Shown here: one piece after another, positions 36,022 through 46,153 of the stretch
Numbering within the stretch: position 1 is the stretch's first letter
How the letters are laid out: each line of letters opens with the position of its first letter
Assembly (NCBI GenBank): GCA_965246835.1
Contig: CBDFFQ010000001.1
Span: 248,001 to 312,000, forward strand
DNA length: 64,000 nucleotides
Reading direction: 5' to 3'
Source of the DNA: JANPPS01 sp965246835
Lineage (GTDB): Bacteria > Pseudomonadota > Alphaproteobacteria > Acetobacterales > Acetobacteraceae
The notes under the pieces: generated by a model
The model's database searches: none
What the model saw: the letters and a program-made list of their open reading frames with translations, nothing else
What the model was told of the DNA's origin: nothing
Made by a program: the position numbers and the translations under genes

Positions 36022-36094
36022 GCGCCGAAGTTACGCGGTTTTGACGGTGAAACGGAAGCGAATGCGCCACCGTACGCACGCTTCGTGGCACTTC

Positions 36095-36123
36095 TTGACT
36101 TCACCACCCCCCGCCGGTAGGGG
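36095..36123 (+). promoter_or_regulatory. possible promoter of the atpI-B-E-F'-F operon
   Basis: TTGACT (-35, 5 of 6 matches) and TAGGGG (-10, weak) are separated by 17 bases, 58 bases before the atpI start. Only the -35 box is convincing. Confidence 0.25.
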
Positions 36124-36181
36124 ACAGCTGCTTTCGGGAAACCGGCCCCGTTTGGGCGTGGCTGCGGACGGGAGGCAAGGC

Positions 36182-36469
36182 ATGAGCGGCGATAAGGACT
36201 CGTTCGAGGCGCGGCTCCGGGCGGCACAGCGGCGTCAAGCCGGACCGGAGCAGGAACCGGTTGCGGGGACGGCGAGCCCGATGGGGATCGGCGTCCGTGT
36301 AGGCGTGGAGCTGGTGGCCGCGTTGATGGTCGCGGTGGCGATCGGGTTTGGGCTCGACCGGTGGCTCGGCACGGCGCCGTGGCTGCTGGGCTTGTTCGTG
36401 TTGCTGGGCGGCGCCGCAGGTGTCGCCAATGTGTGGCGGTTGATGATGCCCCCCGCGAAGGGGCGATAG
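36182..36469 (+). CDS. atpI: ATP synthase accessory protein AtpI
   Basis: Small membrane protein that assists c-ring assembly. The 95 residues have a charged N-terminus (about 1-35) and two transmembrane helices (about 38-56 and 66-84). It is positioned directly before atpB, as in other alphaproteobacteria. GAGG lies just upstream of the ATG at 36182. Confidence 0.85.
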   Translation: MSGDKDSFEARLRAAQRRQAGPEQEPVAGTASPMGIGVRVGVELVAALMVAVAIGFGLDRWLGTAPWLLGLFVLLGGAAGVANVWRLMMPPAKGR

Positions 36470-36488
36470 GGCTTGAGGGAGCAGGGAT

Positions 36489-37241
36489 TTGGCGGCCGAT
36501 TCCAAGATTGACGCGCTGGGCCAGTTCGAGCTGCATACCTCGCTCGGCGCCGTCGGGCGCTCGGTCAACTTCACCAACGCCAACCTGATGATGGTGCTGG
36601 GCGGCGGGCTGGTGCTGGCGCTGCTGTATTTCGGGATGCGGCCGCGGGCCGTGGTGCCGGGGCGGATGCAGGCGGCGGCCGAGCTGGCCTATACCAGCAT
36701 GATGGATATGGCCGTCGGCTCGATCGGGCCGGAGGGGCGGCGGTTCTTCCCCTTTATCTTTACGTTGTTCTTCTTCGTGTTGATGGGCAACCTGCTGGGC
36801 CTCCTGCCCTACTCGTTCACCTACACGAGCCACATCGCCGTGACGTTCGGGCTGGCGTTGCTGGTGATCGTGATCGTGACGGCGGTGGCGCTGCACATTC
36901 ACGGGCTGCACTTCTTCAGCTACTTCTTTCCCGAGGGCGCGCCGAAATTGCTGGCGCCGTTGATCATCCCGATCGAGGTGATCTCCTATCTCTCGCGTCC
37001 CGTCAGCCTGAGCATCCGCCTGTTTGCGAACATGGTGGCCGGGCACGTGATGTTCGAAGTGTTCGCGACGTTCGTGGTGCTGCTGGCCGGCGCCGGGGCG
37101 ATCGGGACGGCCGCCGGCATTCTGCCGATGGCCATCAACGTGGTGCTGGTCGGCTTCGAGCTGCTGGTCGCCGCGCTGCAGGCGTATGTGTTCGCCATCC
37201 TCACCTGCATCTACCTTCACGACGCGGTGCATCTGCACTAG
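36489..37241 (+). CDS. atpB: F0F1 ATP synthase subunit a
   Basis: Proton channel subunit of F0. The 250 residues have the usual five to six transmembrane helices. The essential Arg sits in SLSIRLFANMVAGH, corresponding to E. coli Arg210. The start codon is TTG at 36489 with GGGAG/AGGG just upstream; no plausible ATG exists before the first conserved region. It follows atpI by 19 bases. Confidence 0.95.
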   Translation: MAADSKIDALGQFELHTSLGAVGRSVNFTNANLMMVLGGGLVLALLYFGMRPRAVVPGRMQAAAELAYTSMMDMAVGSIGPEGRRFFPFIFTLFFFVLMGNLLGLLPYSFTYTSHIAVTFGLALLVIVIVTAVALHIHGLHFFSYFFPEGAPKLLAPLIIPIEVISYLSRPVSLSIRLFANMVAGHVMFEVFATFVVLLAGAGAIGTAAGILPMAINVVLVGFELLVAALQAYVFAILTCIYLHDAVHLH

Positions 37242-37283
37242 ACCGTCGCGACATCCGTTCACTTCACCTAGGGATCAGAGACA

Positions 37284-37508
37284 ATGGACGTTCTTGCTGC
37301 AAAGGCTCTCGGGGCCGGTCTGGCCGTGATCGCGCTCGCGGGCGTGGGCATCGGCATCGGCAACATCTTCGCCGCGATGGTGACCTCCGTCGCCCGCAAC
37401 CCGGCCGCGCGGGACGCCGTGTTCCCGATCGGGATCCTGGGCTTCGCGCTGACGGAGGCCGTGGCGCTGTTCGCGCTGCTGATCGCGTTCCTGATCCTGT
37501 TCACCTAA
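37284..37508 (+). CDS. atpE: F0F1 ATP synthase subunit c
   Basis: Rotor ring proteolipid of 74 residues with two transmembrane helices, the polar loop ARNPAARD and the ion-binding Glu58 in LGFALTEAVALF. It lacks the extra liganding residues of Na+-type c subunits, so protons are the likely ion. A hairpin directly downstream separates it from atpF'. Confidence 0.96.
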   Translation: MDVLAAKALGAGLAVIALAGVGIGIGNIFAAMVTSVARNPAARDAVFPIGILGFALTEAVALFALLIAFLILFT

Positions 37509-37517
37509 AGCCTGTCG

Positions 37518-37546
37518 CGAGCGGGGCCTGGTCATCAGGCCCTGCT
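37518..37546 (+). promoter_or_regulatory. intercistronic hairpin after atpE
   Basis: An 11-bp imperfect stem (AGCgGGGCCTG paired with CAGGCCCtGCT, loop GTCAT) begins 9 bases after the atpE stop. Hairpins here commonly stabilise the c-subunit message or cause partial termination, fitting the high c-to-b stoichiometry. That role is inferred. Confidence 0.55.
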
Positions 37547-37579
37547 CTGCTCGCCTGAACCGGACCACCAGGGGCAGCC

Positions 37580-38074
37580 ATGCCACAGCTCGATTTTGCC
37601 AATCATCTGACGATCTCGCAGGTCGTTTGGATGGCCTTCATCTTTGCCGCACTCTACTTCCTGCTGGCGCGCTGGGCGTTGCCTCAGGTGGCGGAGGTGC
37701 TGGACAGCCGCGCCGCGCGCATTGCGGCCGACCTCGACACGGCCAACACGGCCAAAAACGAGGCGGATGCTGCGGTGGCCGAGATCACCCGCGCGAGCCG
37801 GGATGCCAATAGCGAGGCCCAGGCCTCGATCGCGTCGGCCGTGAACCAGGCCAAGGCCGAGGCTGCCGAGCAGGCCCGGGTCGCCTCTGCCGAACTCGAC
37901 GCGCAACTGTCTCAAGCCGAGCAGCGCATCGCCGCCGCCCGCTCCGCCGCCATGGGCGCGTTGCGCCAGGTCGCCTCCGAAACCGCCGGGGCCGTCGTCA
38001 GCCGGCTGACTGGCACGGTGCCCGATTCGGCAACGGTCGACGCTGCGGTCTCCCGTGTCATGGCCCGAGCCTAG
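37580..38074 (+). CDS. atpG: F0F1 ATP synthase subunit b'
   Basis: One half of the heterodimeric peripheral stalk typical of alphaproteobacteria and photosynthetic lineages. The 164 residues have one N-terminal transmembrane helix (about 13-33) followed by a long Ala/Glu-rich coiled coil. It precedes the b subunit by 9 bases; this order and the b-like paralogy define it as b'. The symbol atpF' is also used. Confidence 0.9.
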   Translation: MPQLDFANHLTISQVVWMAFIFAALYFLLARWALPQVAEVLDSRAARIAADLDTANTAKNEADAAVAEITRASRDANSEAQASIASAVNQAKAEAAEQARVASAELDAQLSQAEQRIAAARSAAMGALRQVASETAGAVVSRLTGTVPDSATVDAAVSRVMARA

Positions 38075-38083
38075 GAAACCCAC

Positions 38084-38602
38084 ATGGAACACGGTCATGA
38101 CAGCCTGTTCGCCGATCCTCGCACGTGGGTCGGCGTTGCCTTCGTCATCTTCTTCGTGATCTTCGGCCGTAAGATCGGCCAAGTGTTGAACGGTATCCTG
38201 GACAAGCGCGCCGCCGACATCCGCGCCGAGCTGGACGCCGCCGCCCGCCTGCGCCGCGAGGCCGAGGCGATGCTGAAGGACGCGACGGCCAAGCGGGAAG
38301 CCGCGCTCATCGAGGCCAAGACGCTGCTGGAAAGTGCCCGCGCGGAGGCCGTGCGCGTGGGTGAGTCCACGCGGGTCGACGCCGCCGCCGCTGCAAAGCG
38401 CCGTGAACAGATGGCGATGGATCGCATTGCCGCCGCCGAAAAGGCCGCGGTGTCCGACGTGCGTCTGGCCGCCGCCGACATCGCCGCCCGCGCCGCCGAG
38501 CGTGTGATCGCGGACACTCTCACCGCCGAGCAAGACGCTCCGTTGGTGGACCGCGCCATCCAGGGCCTCCCGGCCGCATTGGCCGGCCGCCGCGCAGCCT
38601 GA
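38084..38602 (+). CDS. atpF: F0F1 ATP synthase subunit b
   Basis: Peripheral stalk subunit of 172 residues: a transmembrane helix (about 14-28, VGVAFVIFFVIFG), then GRKIGQVLNGILDKRAADI and a long coiled coil ending near ALAGRRAA. It is the last gene of the F0 operon. The F1 genes are not in the window, the usual split in alphaproteobacteria. A REP-like palindrome follows directly. Confidence 0.93.
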   Translation: MEHGHDSLFADPRTWVGVAFVIFFVIFGRKIGQVLNGILDKRAADIRAELDAAARLRREAEAMLKDATAKREAALIEAKTLLESARAEAVRVGESTRVDAAAAAKRREQMAMDRIAAAEKAAVSDVRLAAADIAARAAERVIADTLTAEQDAPLVDRAIQGLPAALAGRRAA

Positions 38603-38605
38603 GGA

Positions 38606-38648
38606 CTTCCCCTTCTCCCGCTGGCGGGAGAGGGAAGTGAGGGTGAGG
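38606..38648. repeat. REP-like palindromic repeat, copy 1
   Basis: CTTCCC-CTTCTCCCGC and GCGGGAG-AGGGAAG form a stem with a tiny loop, followed by GTGAGGGTGAG. The element recurs at 40339-40382 and 54918-54960. All three contain a CTCCC/GGGAGAGGG palindrome and a (G)GTGAGGG tail. Here it lies just after atpF and may also serve as its terminator. Confidence 0.75.
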
Positions 38649-38748
38649 CAGCCCGGGACAGACACTAACGTGTCATCGTCGAAGCCACCTCTTGCACCCC
38701 CTCACCTATCCCGTATCGTGAACGTCTCGTGATCTCAGGAGACGTTCC

Positions 38749-40335
38749 GTGTCTGCCATCCGTCATCTCCGCGCTGCCATGCTGGCCGGCGTCATCCTGT
38801 TTACCGCTGTGCCCGGTCAGGCCGCGAATTTTCGCTGGGCGAATGACGGGGACGCCAACTCGATGGACCCCTACACGCGCAGCGAAACCTTCCTGCTGAC
38901 GTTCGCCCAGAACTTCTACGACCCCTTGGTCCGCCGCAATCGCGAGCTGAAGGTCGAGCCGGCGCTGGCCGAGCGCTGGGAACAGCCAAACCCGCTCACC
39001 TGGCGCTTCCACCTCCGCCACGGCGTCAAGTTTCATGGTGGCGAGGCGTTCACCGCCGATGACGTGGTGTTCAGCTACCAGCGCGCCTCGGGCCCCGGCA
39101 GCCAGATCAACTCCTATTTCCAGGCCGTGACCGAGGTGAAGAAGATCGACGACTTCACGGTCGATTTCATCACCAAGGTACCGGACCCGATCTTCCTCGA
39201 AGAGATCACCTTCTGGGTCATCATGTCCAAGGCCTGGTGCGAGGCCAACAACGCCGCCCAGCCCACGGACCTGACCAAGACCAAGGAAGAGAACTTCGCG
39301 ACCCGCAATGCGAACGGCACCGGGCCGTTCATCCTGGCCGTGCGCGAGCCGGACCGCCGCACCACCATGCGCAACAACCCGGCCTGGTGGGACAAGCCGG
39401 AGCATAACCTTACCGAAGTGACGTTCAACGTCATCGGGAACGCCGCGACCCGCGTCGCCGCCTTGCTGGCCGGCGATGTGGACATGATCTATTCGGTGCC
39501 GCCGCAAGACATGGAACGGCTGGGGCGGACGGCCGGCGTGAAGTTGCTCACCGCGCCAGAGCTGCGCACCATCTTCTTCGGCTTCGACCAGAGCCGGCCC
39601 GAACTGCTCAAATCCGATGTGAAGGGCAAGAACCCCTTTCAGGACCGACGCGTCCGGCAAGCGTTCTATCAGGCCATCGACGTGAAGGCGATCCAGGCCC
39701 GCGTCATGCGTAACCAGAGCCGACCCACCGGCCTTATGTATGGGCCCGGCGTGAACGGTTTCACCGAAGCGTCCGATCAACGATACCCCTACGACCCTGA
39801 AGCCTCGAAGAAATTGCTGGCGGAGGCCGGGTATCCCAACGGTTTCGGCGTAACGCTCGATTGCCCCAACGATCGCTACGTCAATGACGAGCCGATCTGC
39901 CAGGCTGTGACGGCCATGCTGGCCCGCGCCAACATCCGCGTGACCCTCGCGGCGCAGACCCGGCTCAAATATTTTGCGGAGATCAGCAATCCGGACTATC
40001 GCACCAGCTTCTACATGCTGGGCTGGACCCCCAACACCTATGACGCGCACAACCCGCTGTTCAACCTGGCGGGCTCCCGGAACGGCGTGCGCGGCGTGTT
40101 CAACGATGGCGGTTACAGCAATGCAGCCTTCGACACGCTGCTGGACGACATGGCAGTCGAGACCGACCCGGCGAAGCGCCAGCAGATGATCGAGGCCGCG
40201 TCCAAGATCCTCTATGATGACGCGGCGTTCATCCCGATGCACCAACAGACCGTGGTGTGGGCGGCGAAGTCCAATGTGGACCTGCAGCAGCTCGCGGATA
40301 ACTCGTTCCCACTGCGCTACGTCATGGTGAAGTAG
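38749..40335 (+). CDS. ABC transporter substrate-binding protein, family 5 (peptide/opine type)
   Basis: Periplasmic binding protein of 528 residues for an oligopeptide-, nickel- or related-solute importer. It has a signal peptide (ending GQAA-N) and the SBP_bac_5 domain (about 60-440), with LAERWEQPNPLTWRFHLR and HGVKFHGGEAFTADDVVFSY-type segments. The start is GTG at 38749 with AGGAG 8 bases upstream. It has no adjacent permease or ATPase genes. A REP-like element directly follows its stop. Confidence 0.88.
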   Translation: MSAIRHLRAAMLAGVILFTAVPGQAANFRWANDGDANSMDPYTRSETFLLTFAQNFYDPLVRRNRELKVEPALAERWEQPNPLTWRFHLRHGVKFHGGEAFTADDVVFSYQRASGPGSQINSYFQAVTEVKKIDDFTVDFITKVPDPIFLEEITFWVIMSKAWCEANNAAQPTDLTKTKEENFATRNANGTGPFILAVREPDRRTTMRNNPAWWDKPEHNLTEVTFNVIGNAATRVAALLAGDVDMIYSVPPQDMERLGRTAGVKLLTAPELRTIFFGFDQSRPELLKSDVKGKNPFQDRRVRQAFYQAIDVKAIQARVMRNQSRPTGLMYGPGVNGFTEASDQRYPYDPEASKKLLAEAGYPNGFGVTLDCPNDRYVNDEPICQAVTAMLARANIRVTLAAQTRLKYFAEISNPDYRTSFYMLGWTPNTYDAHNPLFNLAGSRNGVRGVFNDGGYSNAAFDTLLDDMAVETDPAKRQQMIEAASKILYDDAAFIPMHQQTVVWAAKSNVDLQQLADNSFPLRYVMVK

Positions 40336-40338
40336 TCA

Positions 40339-40382
40339 CCTCCCCTCCTCTCCCGCTTGCGGGAGAGGGCCGGGGTGAGGGT
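40339..40382. repeat. REP-like palindromic repeat, copy 2
   Basis: CTCTCCCGC and GCGGGAGAG pair around a short TT loop and are followed by GGCCGGGGTGAGGGTG. It lies directly after the binding-protein stop, so it may act as a transcript end. It is the best-preserved copy of the three in the window. Confidence 0.8.
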
Positions 40383-40428
40383 GTAGCAACAAGGGCAAGC
40401 CGGCGTTCGATTGCCCGAATCCAGCAGC

Positions 40429-40644
40429 TTACCGGATCGCTCCGTAGGACGGCGCACCCAGCCCAGGGCAGCTGCACGGCGTGCCGGCGGGCGCGGGCGG
40501 GGCGGCACATTGATAGAACCCGGCGGCGCAGATCGCGCCGACATACTCCCGCGCCGGCGCCGTCGCGACGACGGGCACCGGGTAGGCGATACAGCCACTC
40601 AATCCCAACAGGGCAGCGCAGGCGAGTGGGCGGAGGTTCGGCAT
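40429..40644 (-). CDS. small cysteine-containing lipoprotein
   Basis: Predicted 71-residue lipoprotein: signal peptide with lipobox LSGC (Cys18), then a Pro/Ala-rich mature part with five more cysteines (ICAAGFYQCAAPP and PCSCPG regions). GGGAG lies 8 bases before the ATG at 40644. No function is recognised. It sits 50 bases downstream of ilvC on the same strand. The good signal, lipobox and ribosome-binding site argue that it is real although short. Confidence 0.65.
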   Translation of the reverse strand: MPNLRPLACAALLGLSGCIAYPVPVVATAPAREYVGAICAAGFYQCAAPPAPAGTPCSCPGLGAPSYGAIR

Positions 40645-40694
40645 GATGTCGCTCCCAAAAGGATCGTCACCATGCCAAACGGTTCGAACCCCGG

Positions 40695-41714
40695 CTAGTT
40701 CTTCGCCTTGTCCACCAGCCGGTTCTGCGCGATCCACGGCATCATGGCCCGCAGCCGCTCGCCGACCTGCTCGATCGGATGCTCGCTCATGCGCCGGCGC
40801 GTGGCCTTGAAGCTGGCCTGGTTGGTGCGGTTCTCCAGCATCCAATCGCGCGCGAACCGGCCGGACTGGATGTCTTCCAGCACGCGCTTCATCTCGGCCT
40901 TGGTTTCGGACGTGATGATGCGCGGGCCCGTGACATACTCGCCATACTCGGCGGTGTTGCTGATCGAGTAGTTCATGTTCGCGATGCCGCCCTCGTAGAT
41001 CAGGTCCACGATCAGCTTCACCTCATGCAGACACTCGAAATACGCCATCTCCGGCGCATACCCGGCCTCGCACAGCGTCTCGTATCCCGCCTTGATCAAC
41101 TCCACGAGGCCGCCGCAGAGCACCACCTGCTCCCCAAACAGATCGGTCTCGCACTCTTCCTTGAACGTCGTCTCGATGATGCCGGCGCGGCCGCCGCCGA
41201 TGGCGCTGGCGTAGCTGAGCGCGATCTCAAGGGCGTTGCCGGAGGGGTCTTGCGCCACGGCCACCAGGCACGGCACGCCGCCGCCGCGTTGATACTCGCT
41301 GCGTACGGTATGGCCCGGCCCCTTCGGCGCGATCATGAACACGTCGATGTCCGCGCGGGGGTCCAGCAGGTTGAAGTGCACGTTGAGGCCGTGCGCGAAG
41401 GCGAGCGCGGCACCGGGCTTCATGTTGGCGGCGAGCTTTTCGCGATACAGGTCCCCCTGCCCCTCATCGGGCGTCAGCACCATGACGACGTCCGCCCACT
41501 TGGCGCACTCCGCGGGGTCCATGACTTTCAGGCCGGCAGCCTCGGCCTTCGCCACGCTCGCGGACGAGGAGCGCAGGCCAACGGCCAGCTCCTTGGCGCC
41601 GCTATCCTTGAGGTTGTTGGAGTGGGCGACGCCCTGGCTGCCATAGCCGATGATCGCGACGCGCTTCCCCTTGATCAGGTTCACGTCGGCGTCGCGGTCG
41701 TAGTAAACGCGCAT
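40695..41714 (-). CDS. ilvC: ketol-acid reductoisomerase (NADP+)
   Basis: Second step of valine and isoleucine synthesis. The 339-residue short (class I) form has the GYGSQGVAHSNNLKDSG nucleotide-binding loop and the knotted C-terminal domain with the metal-binding Asp/Glu residues. AAGGGAAG lies 6 bases before the ATG at 41714. It is the last gene of miaA-ilvB-ilvN-ilvC, 46 bases after ilvN. Confidence 0.96.
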   Translation of the reverse strand: MRVYYDRDADVNLIKGKRVAIIGYGSQGVAHSNNLKDSGAKELAVGLRSSSASVAKAEAAGLKVMDPAECAKWADVVMVLTPDEGQGDLYREKLAANMKPGAALAFAHGLNVHFNLLDPRADIDVFMIAPKGPGHTVRSEYQRGGGVPCLVAVAQDPSGNALEIALSYASAIGGGRAGIIETTFKEECETDLFGEQVVLCGGLVELIKAGYETLCEAGYAPEMAYFECLHEVKLIVDLIYEGGIANMNYSISNTAEYGEYVTGPRIITSETKAEMKRVLEDIQSGRFARDWMLENRTNQASFKATRRRMSEHPIEQVGERLRAMMPWIAQNRLVDKAKN

Positions 41715-41760
41715 GTTTCTTCCCTTGGTAATTTCAGCTCTGATGGAACTCGGGCCGGGG

Positions 41761-42263
41761 TTAAAGAACCCGGACGCCCCGCGCAATGGCAGCAATGCCA
41801 GACCGCGATACCTCCGCGAGCCCCAGCGGCCGCATCAGCTCGATGAACGCGTCCAGCTTCTCCGTCCCGCCCGTGATCTCGAACACCAGGCTGCCGGTCG
41901 TGGCGTCGATCACCCGCGCCCGGAACGCCTCCGCCAAACGCAGCGCCTCCGCCCGGTGCTCGCCGCCGCCCACCACCTTCACCATCGCGAGCTCCCGCGC
42001 CAGATGCGGGCCCTCCCGCGACAGATCGGCCACACGGTAGACCGGCACCAGGCGGTCGAGCTGCGCCTTGATCTGCTCGATCACCATCTCGGTCCCTGAC
42101 GTCACCACGTTGATGCGGCTGCGCCCTTCCTGATCGACGGCGGCGACCGTCAGGCTGTCGATGTTGTAGCCGCGCCCGGCGAACAGGCCGATGACACGCG
42201 CCAGCACGCCGCTTTCATTCTCGACCAGCACGGAAATCGTGGCTGATCGGGTGAGGGATCCAC

Positions 42264-42267
<4 letters not shown>
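41761..42267 (-). CDS. ilvN: acetolactate synthase small (regulatory) subunit
   Basis: Regulatory subunit giving feedback control by valine. The 168 residues have an N-terminal ACT domain (ISVLVENESGVLARVIGLFAGRGYNIDSL in part) and a C-terminal ALS small-subunit domain, as in IlvH/IlvN. It overlaps the ilvB stop by ATGA, so the two subunits are co-translated. Confidence 0.95.
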
Positions 42268-44042
<1,775 letters not shown>

Positions 44043-44084
44043 GGTCGGGCTCCCTCGGGCGCCCACCTCGCATTCTGGTCCCGG

Positions 44085-45044
44085 CTAGTCAACCCTTGCA
44101 TTCACAAATTGCGCCAAATCCCCCCTAAAACTTGTCGAAGATTGCGCCAGACCCTCGTATCGCGCATGGATCGTATGCATGTTTGGGGGATCGACGATCT
44201 GTCTGTTACGAAACCATGTCGCTTGCTGCTTGGTGTACTGCCCCGTCACCAGCTCCGTCCGCTGCCCCGCCTCCGCCAGGGTCATGCGGCCGTCGAGGAA
44301 CGCCAAAAGCTCGATCACCCCATGCGCCCGCATCGCCGGCAGCCCGGGATCGAGCTTCTGCGCCACCAACGCCCGCACTTCGTCCAGCGCGCCGTGCTCC
44401 ATCATCGCCGCGAACCGGCCCGCGATGGCCCGGCGCAACGCATCCCGCGCGGGGTCCAGCAGCACCATCCGGAACCGGTACGGCGCCGGCGGCATGCGCT
44501 CGGCATGCCAGGCCACCAGGCTCCGCCCCGTGCTGCGCCACACCTCCCAGGCGCGCGCGATGCGCTGCCCGTCGCTGGGGCGCAGCGTGGCGGCGGCTGC
44601 GGCATCCTCGGCCTGCAGCCGGGCATGCAGGGCCGGGGCGCCGTACTGCTCCAGCAGCGCGCGCGCCTCTTGCCGCGCCCAGGGCTCGGGCTCCGGGATG
44701 TCCACGATGCCCTGCGTCAGCGCGGATAGGTAAAGACCGGTGCCGCCACACAGGATGGGCGTGTCTGCCGCCTCGATCGCGGCCACGGCCTCCCGCCGCC
44801 ACCAGGCCGCACTGCCGGGCTCCGACGCGGGGCGGATGCCATACAGGCGATGCGGCACCAGCGCCTCCTCCGCTTCGGTGGGGCGGGCGGTCAAGACGCG
44901 CAGCTCGCGATAGACCTGCATCGAGTCGGCGTTGATGATCGTGCCACCCCGCTGCTGCGCCAGATGCAGCGCGAGCGCGGACTTCCCGCTGCAGGTCGGC
45001 CCCGCGACGATCAGCACGGTCTTGCGGGGCGCCCCTTGCTCCAA
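44085..45044 (-). CDS. miaA: tRNA dimethylallyltransferase
   Basis: Adds a dimethylallyl group to A37 of tRNAs reading UNN codons. The 319 residues have the P-loop GPTCSGKS (15-22) and the conserved INADSMQVYREL and GGTGLYLSALTQG motifs. The start is TTG at 45044 with AGGAG 7 bases upstream. It is the first gene of the miaA-ilvBNC run and diverges from serB with only 26 bases between start codons. Confidence 0.94.
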   Translation of the reverse strand: MEQGAPRKTVLIVAGPTCSGKSALALHLAQQRGGTIINADSMQVYRELRVLTARPTEAEEALVPHRLYGIRPASEPGSAAWWRREAVAAIEAADTPILCGGTGLYLSALTQGIVDIPEPEPWARQEARALLEQYGAPALHARLQAEDAAAAATLRPSDGQRIARAWEVWRSTGRSLVAWHAERMPPAPYRFRMVLLDPARDALRRAIAGRFAAMMEHGALDEVRALVAQKLDPGLPAMRAHGVIELLAFLDGRMTLAEAGQRTELVTGQYTKQQATWFRNRQIVDPPNMHTIHARYEGLAQSSTSFRGDLAQFVNARVD

Positions 45045-45070
45045 CCCGGTTCTCCTGTCAGTTCCGTGAC

Positions 45071-45931
45071 ATGCAGCACGTTCTGACTCTGATTGCGCCG
45101 AACGGCGAACTGAGCCCCGCCCTGATCGCCCGCGTGCGCGACGCCGTCCGCGGCGGCCCGGCCACCATCTTGTCCGACCACGAAGCCGCCGACATCCCCT
45201 GCGCCCCGCCCGACCCCGCCGACCTCCACGCCGCCCTGGACGCCGCCCCGATCGACACCGTCCTGCTCCCCACCGAGGGCCGGCGCAAGAAGCTGCTGAT
45301 CGCCGACATGGACAGCACGGTCGTGACGACCGAGACGCTGGACGAGCTCGCCGCCTATGCCGGGCTCCAAGCCGAAATCTCGGCGATCACCCGGCGCAGC
45401 ATGAATGGCGAGATCGACTTCGCGACGGCATTGCGGGAGCGCGTGGGCATGCTGCGCGGCCTCGACCTCGCGGCGCTGGACGCCACCTGGGCGGAAACCC
45501 GCCTGATGCCAGGTGCCTTGGAGTTGGTGCGGACCATGCGTGCCCATGGCGCCTACACGGCGCTGGTCTCGGGCGGCTTCACCTGGTTCACCGGCCGGGT
45601 CGCGGCGCAATGCGGGTTCGACACGCACCGGGCCAATGTGCTGCTGGATGACGGCGCCCGGCTCACGGGTGAAGTGGGCGAACCGATCCTGGACCGGGAC
45701 GCGAAGCTGGCCGCGCTGCGGGAGTTCGCAGGGGCGCGGGGGGTCTTGTTGAATGAATGCCTGGCGGTGGGCGATGGGGCGAACGACCTGGCGATGATCC
45801 AGGCGTCGGGATTGGGCGTGGCGTATCACGCGAAGCCGATCGTGGCGGCGGCGGCGCAGGTCCGGGTGGAGCATTGTGGGTTGCGGGCGCTGCTGTTCAT
45901 GCAGGGGTATGCGGCTTCGGCGTTTGCGTAG
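45071..45931 (+). CDS. serB: phosphoserine phosphatase
   Basis: Last step of serine synthesis. The 286 residues have an N-terminal ACT-like region (about 1-70). The HAD phosphatase domain follows, with nucleophile Asp79 in DMDST, the second motif in LVSGGF, and GDGANDLAM near the C-terminus. The ATG has no strong ribosome-binding site. A hairpin (45929-45954) begins at its stop codon. Confidence 0.94.
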   Translation: MQHVLTLIAPNGELSPALIARVRDAVRGGPATILSDHEAADIPCAPPDPADLHAALDAAPIDTVLLPTEGRRKKLLIADMDSTVVTTETLDELAAYAGLQAEISAITRRSMNGEIDFATALRERVGMLRGLDLAALDATWAETRLMPGALELVRTMRAHGAYTALVSGGFTWFTGRVAAQCGFDTHRANVLLDDGARLTGEVGEPILDRDAKLAALREFAGARGVLLNECLAVGDGANDLAMIQASGLGVAYHAKPIVAAAAQVRVEHCGLRALLFMQGYAASAFA

Positions 45932-45954
45932 TCCCGGCTCCTTGGCCAGGACTA
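45929..45954 (+). terminator. hairpin at the end of serB
   Basis: TAGTCC...GGACTA (6 bp) encloses an inner GGC/GCC stem. It includes the serB stop codon. No U-run follows, so it is a weak terminator candidate. The roughly 200 bases from here to the sensor kinase show no other clear feature. Confidence 0.4.
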
Positions 45955-46153
45955 TCGATCGTGCCTCGCCACCGCCACCCGCCCGTCATCCCGGGCTTCG
46001 ACACGCAAGGCTTGCCCCAGGGTCGTTCGACGGGGTCATCAAGACCGTGTGCGACCCAGGGCCGGCACAAGCTGGCTTCGTCGCATCGATGGGTGCCTAA
46101 GCCTTCCAGCGTAGGCGGTTGCGGCAGGGGGTGACCTGCCTCTATGACGATCT

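Noticed and set aside
36003..37262. A 419-residue minus-strand open frame opposite atpI and atpB
   Set aside because: atpI and atpB are clear; the antisense frame is His/Asp/Gln-rich, the typical mirror of hydrophobic coding sequence.
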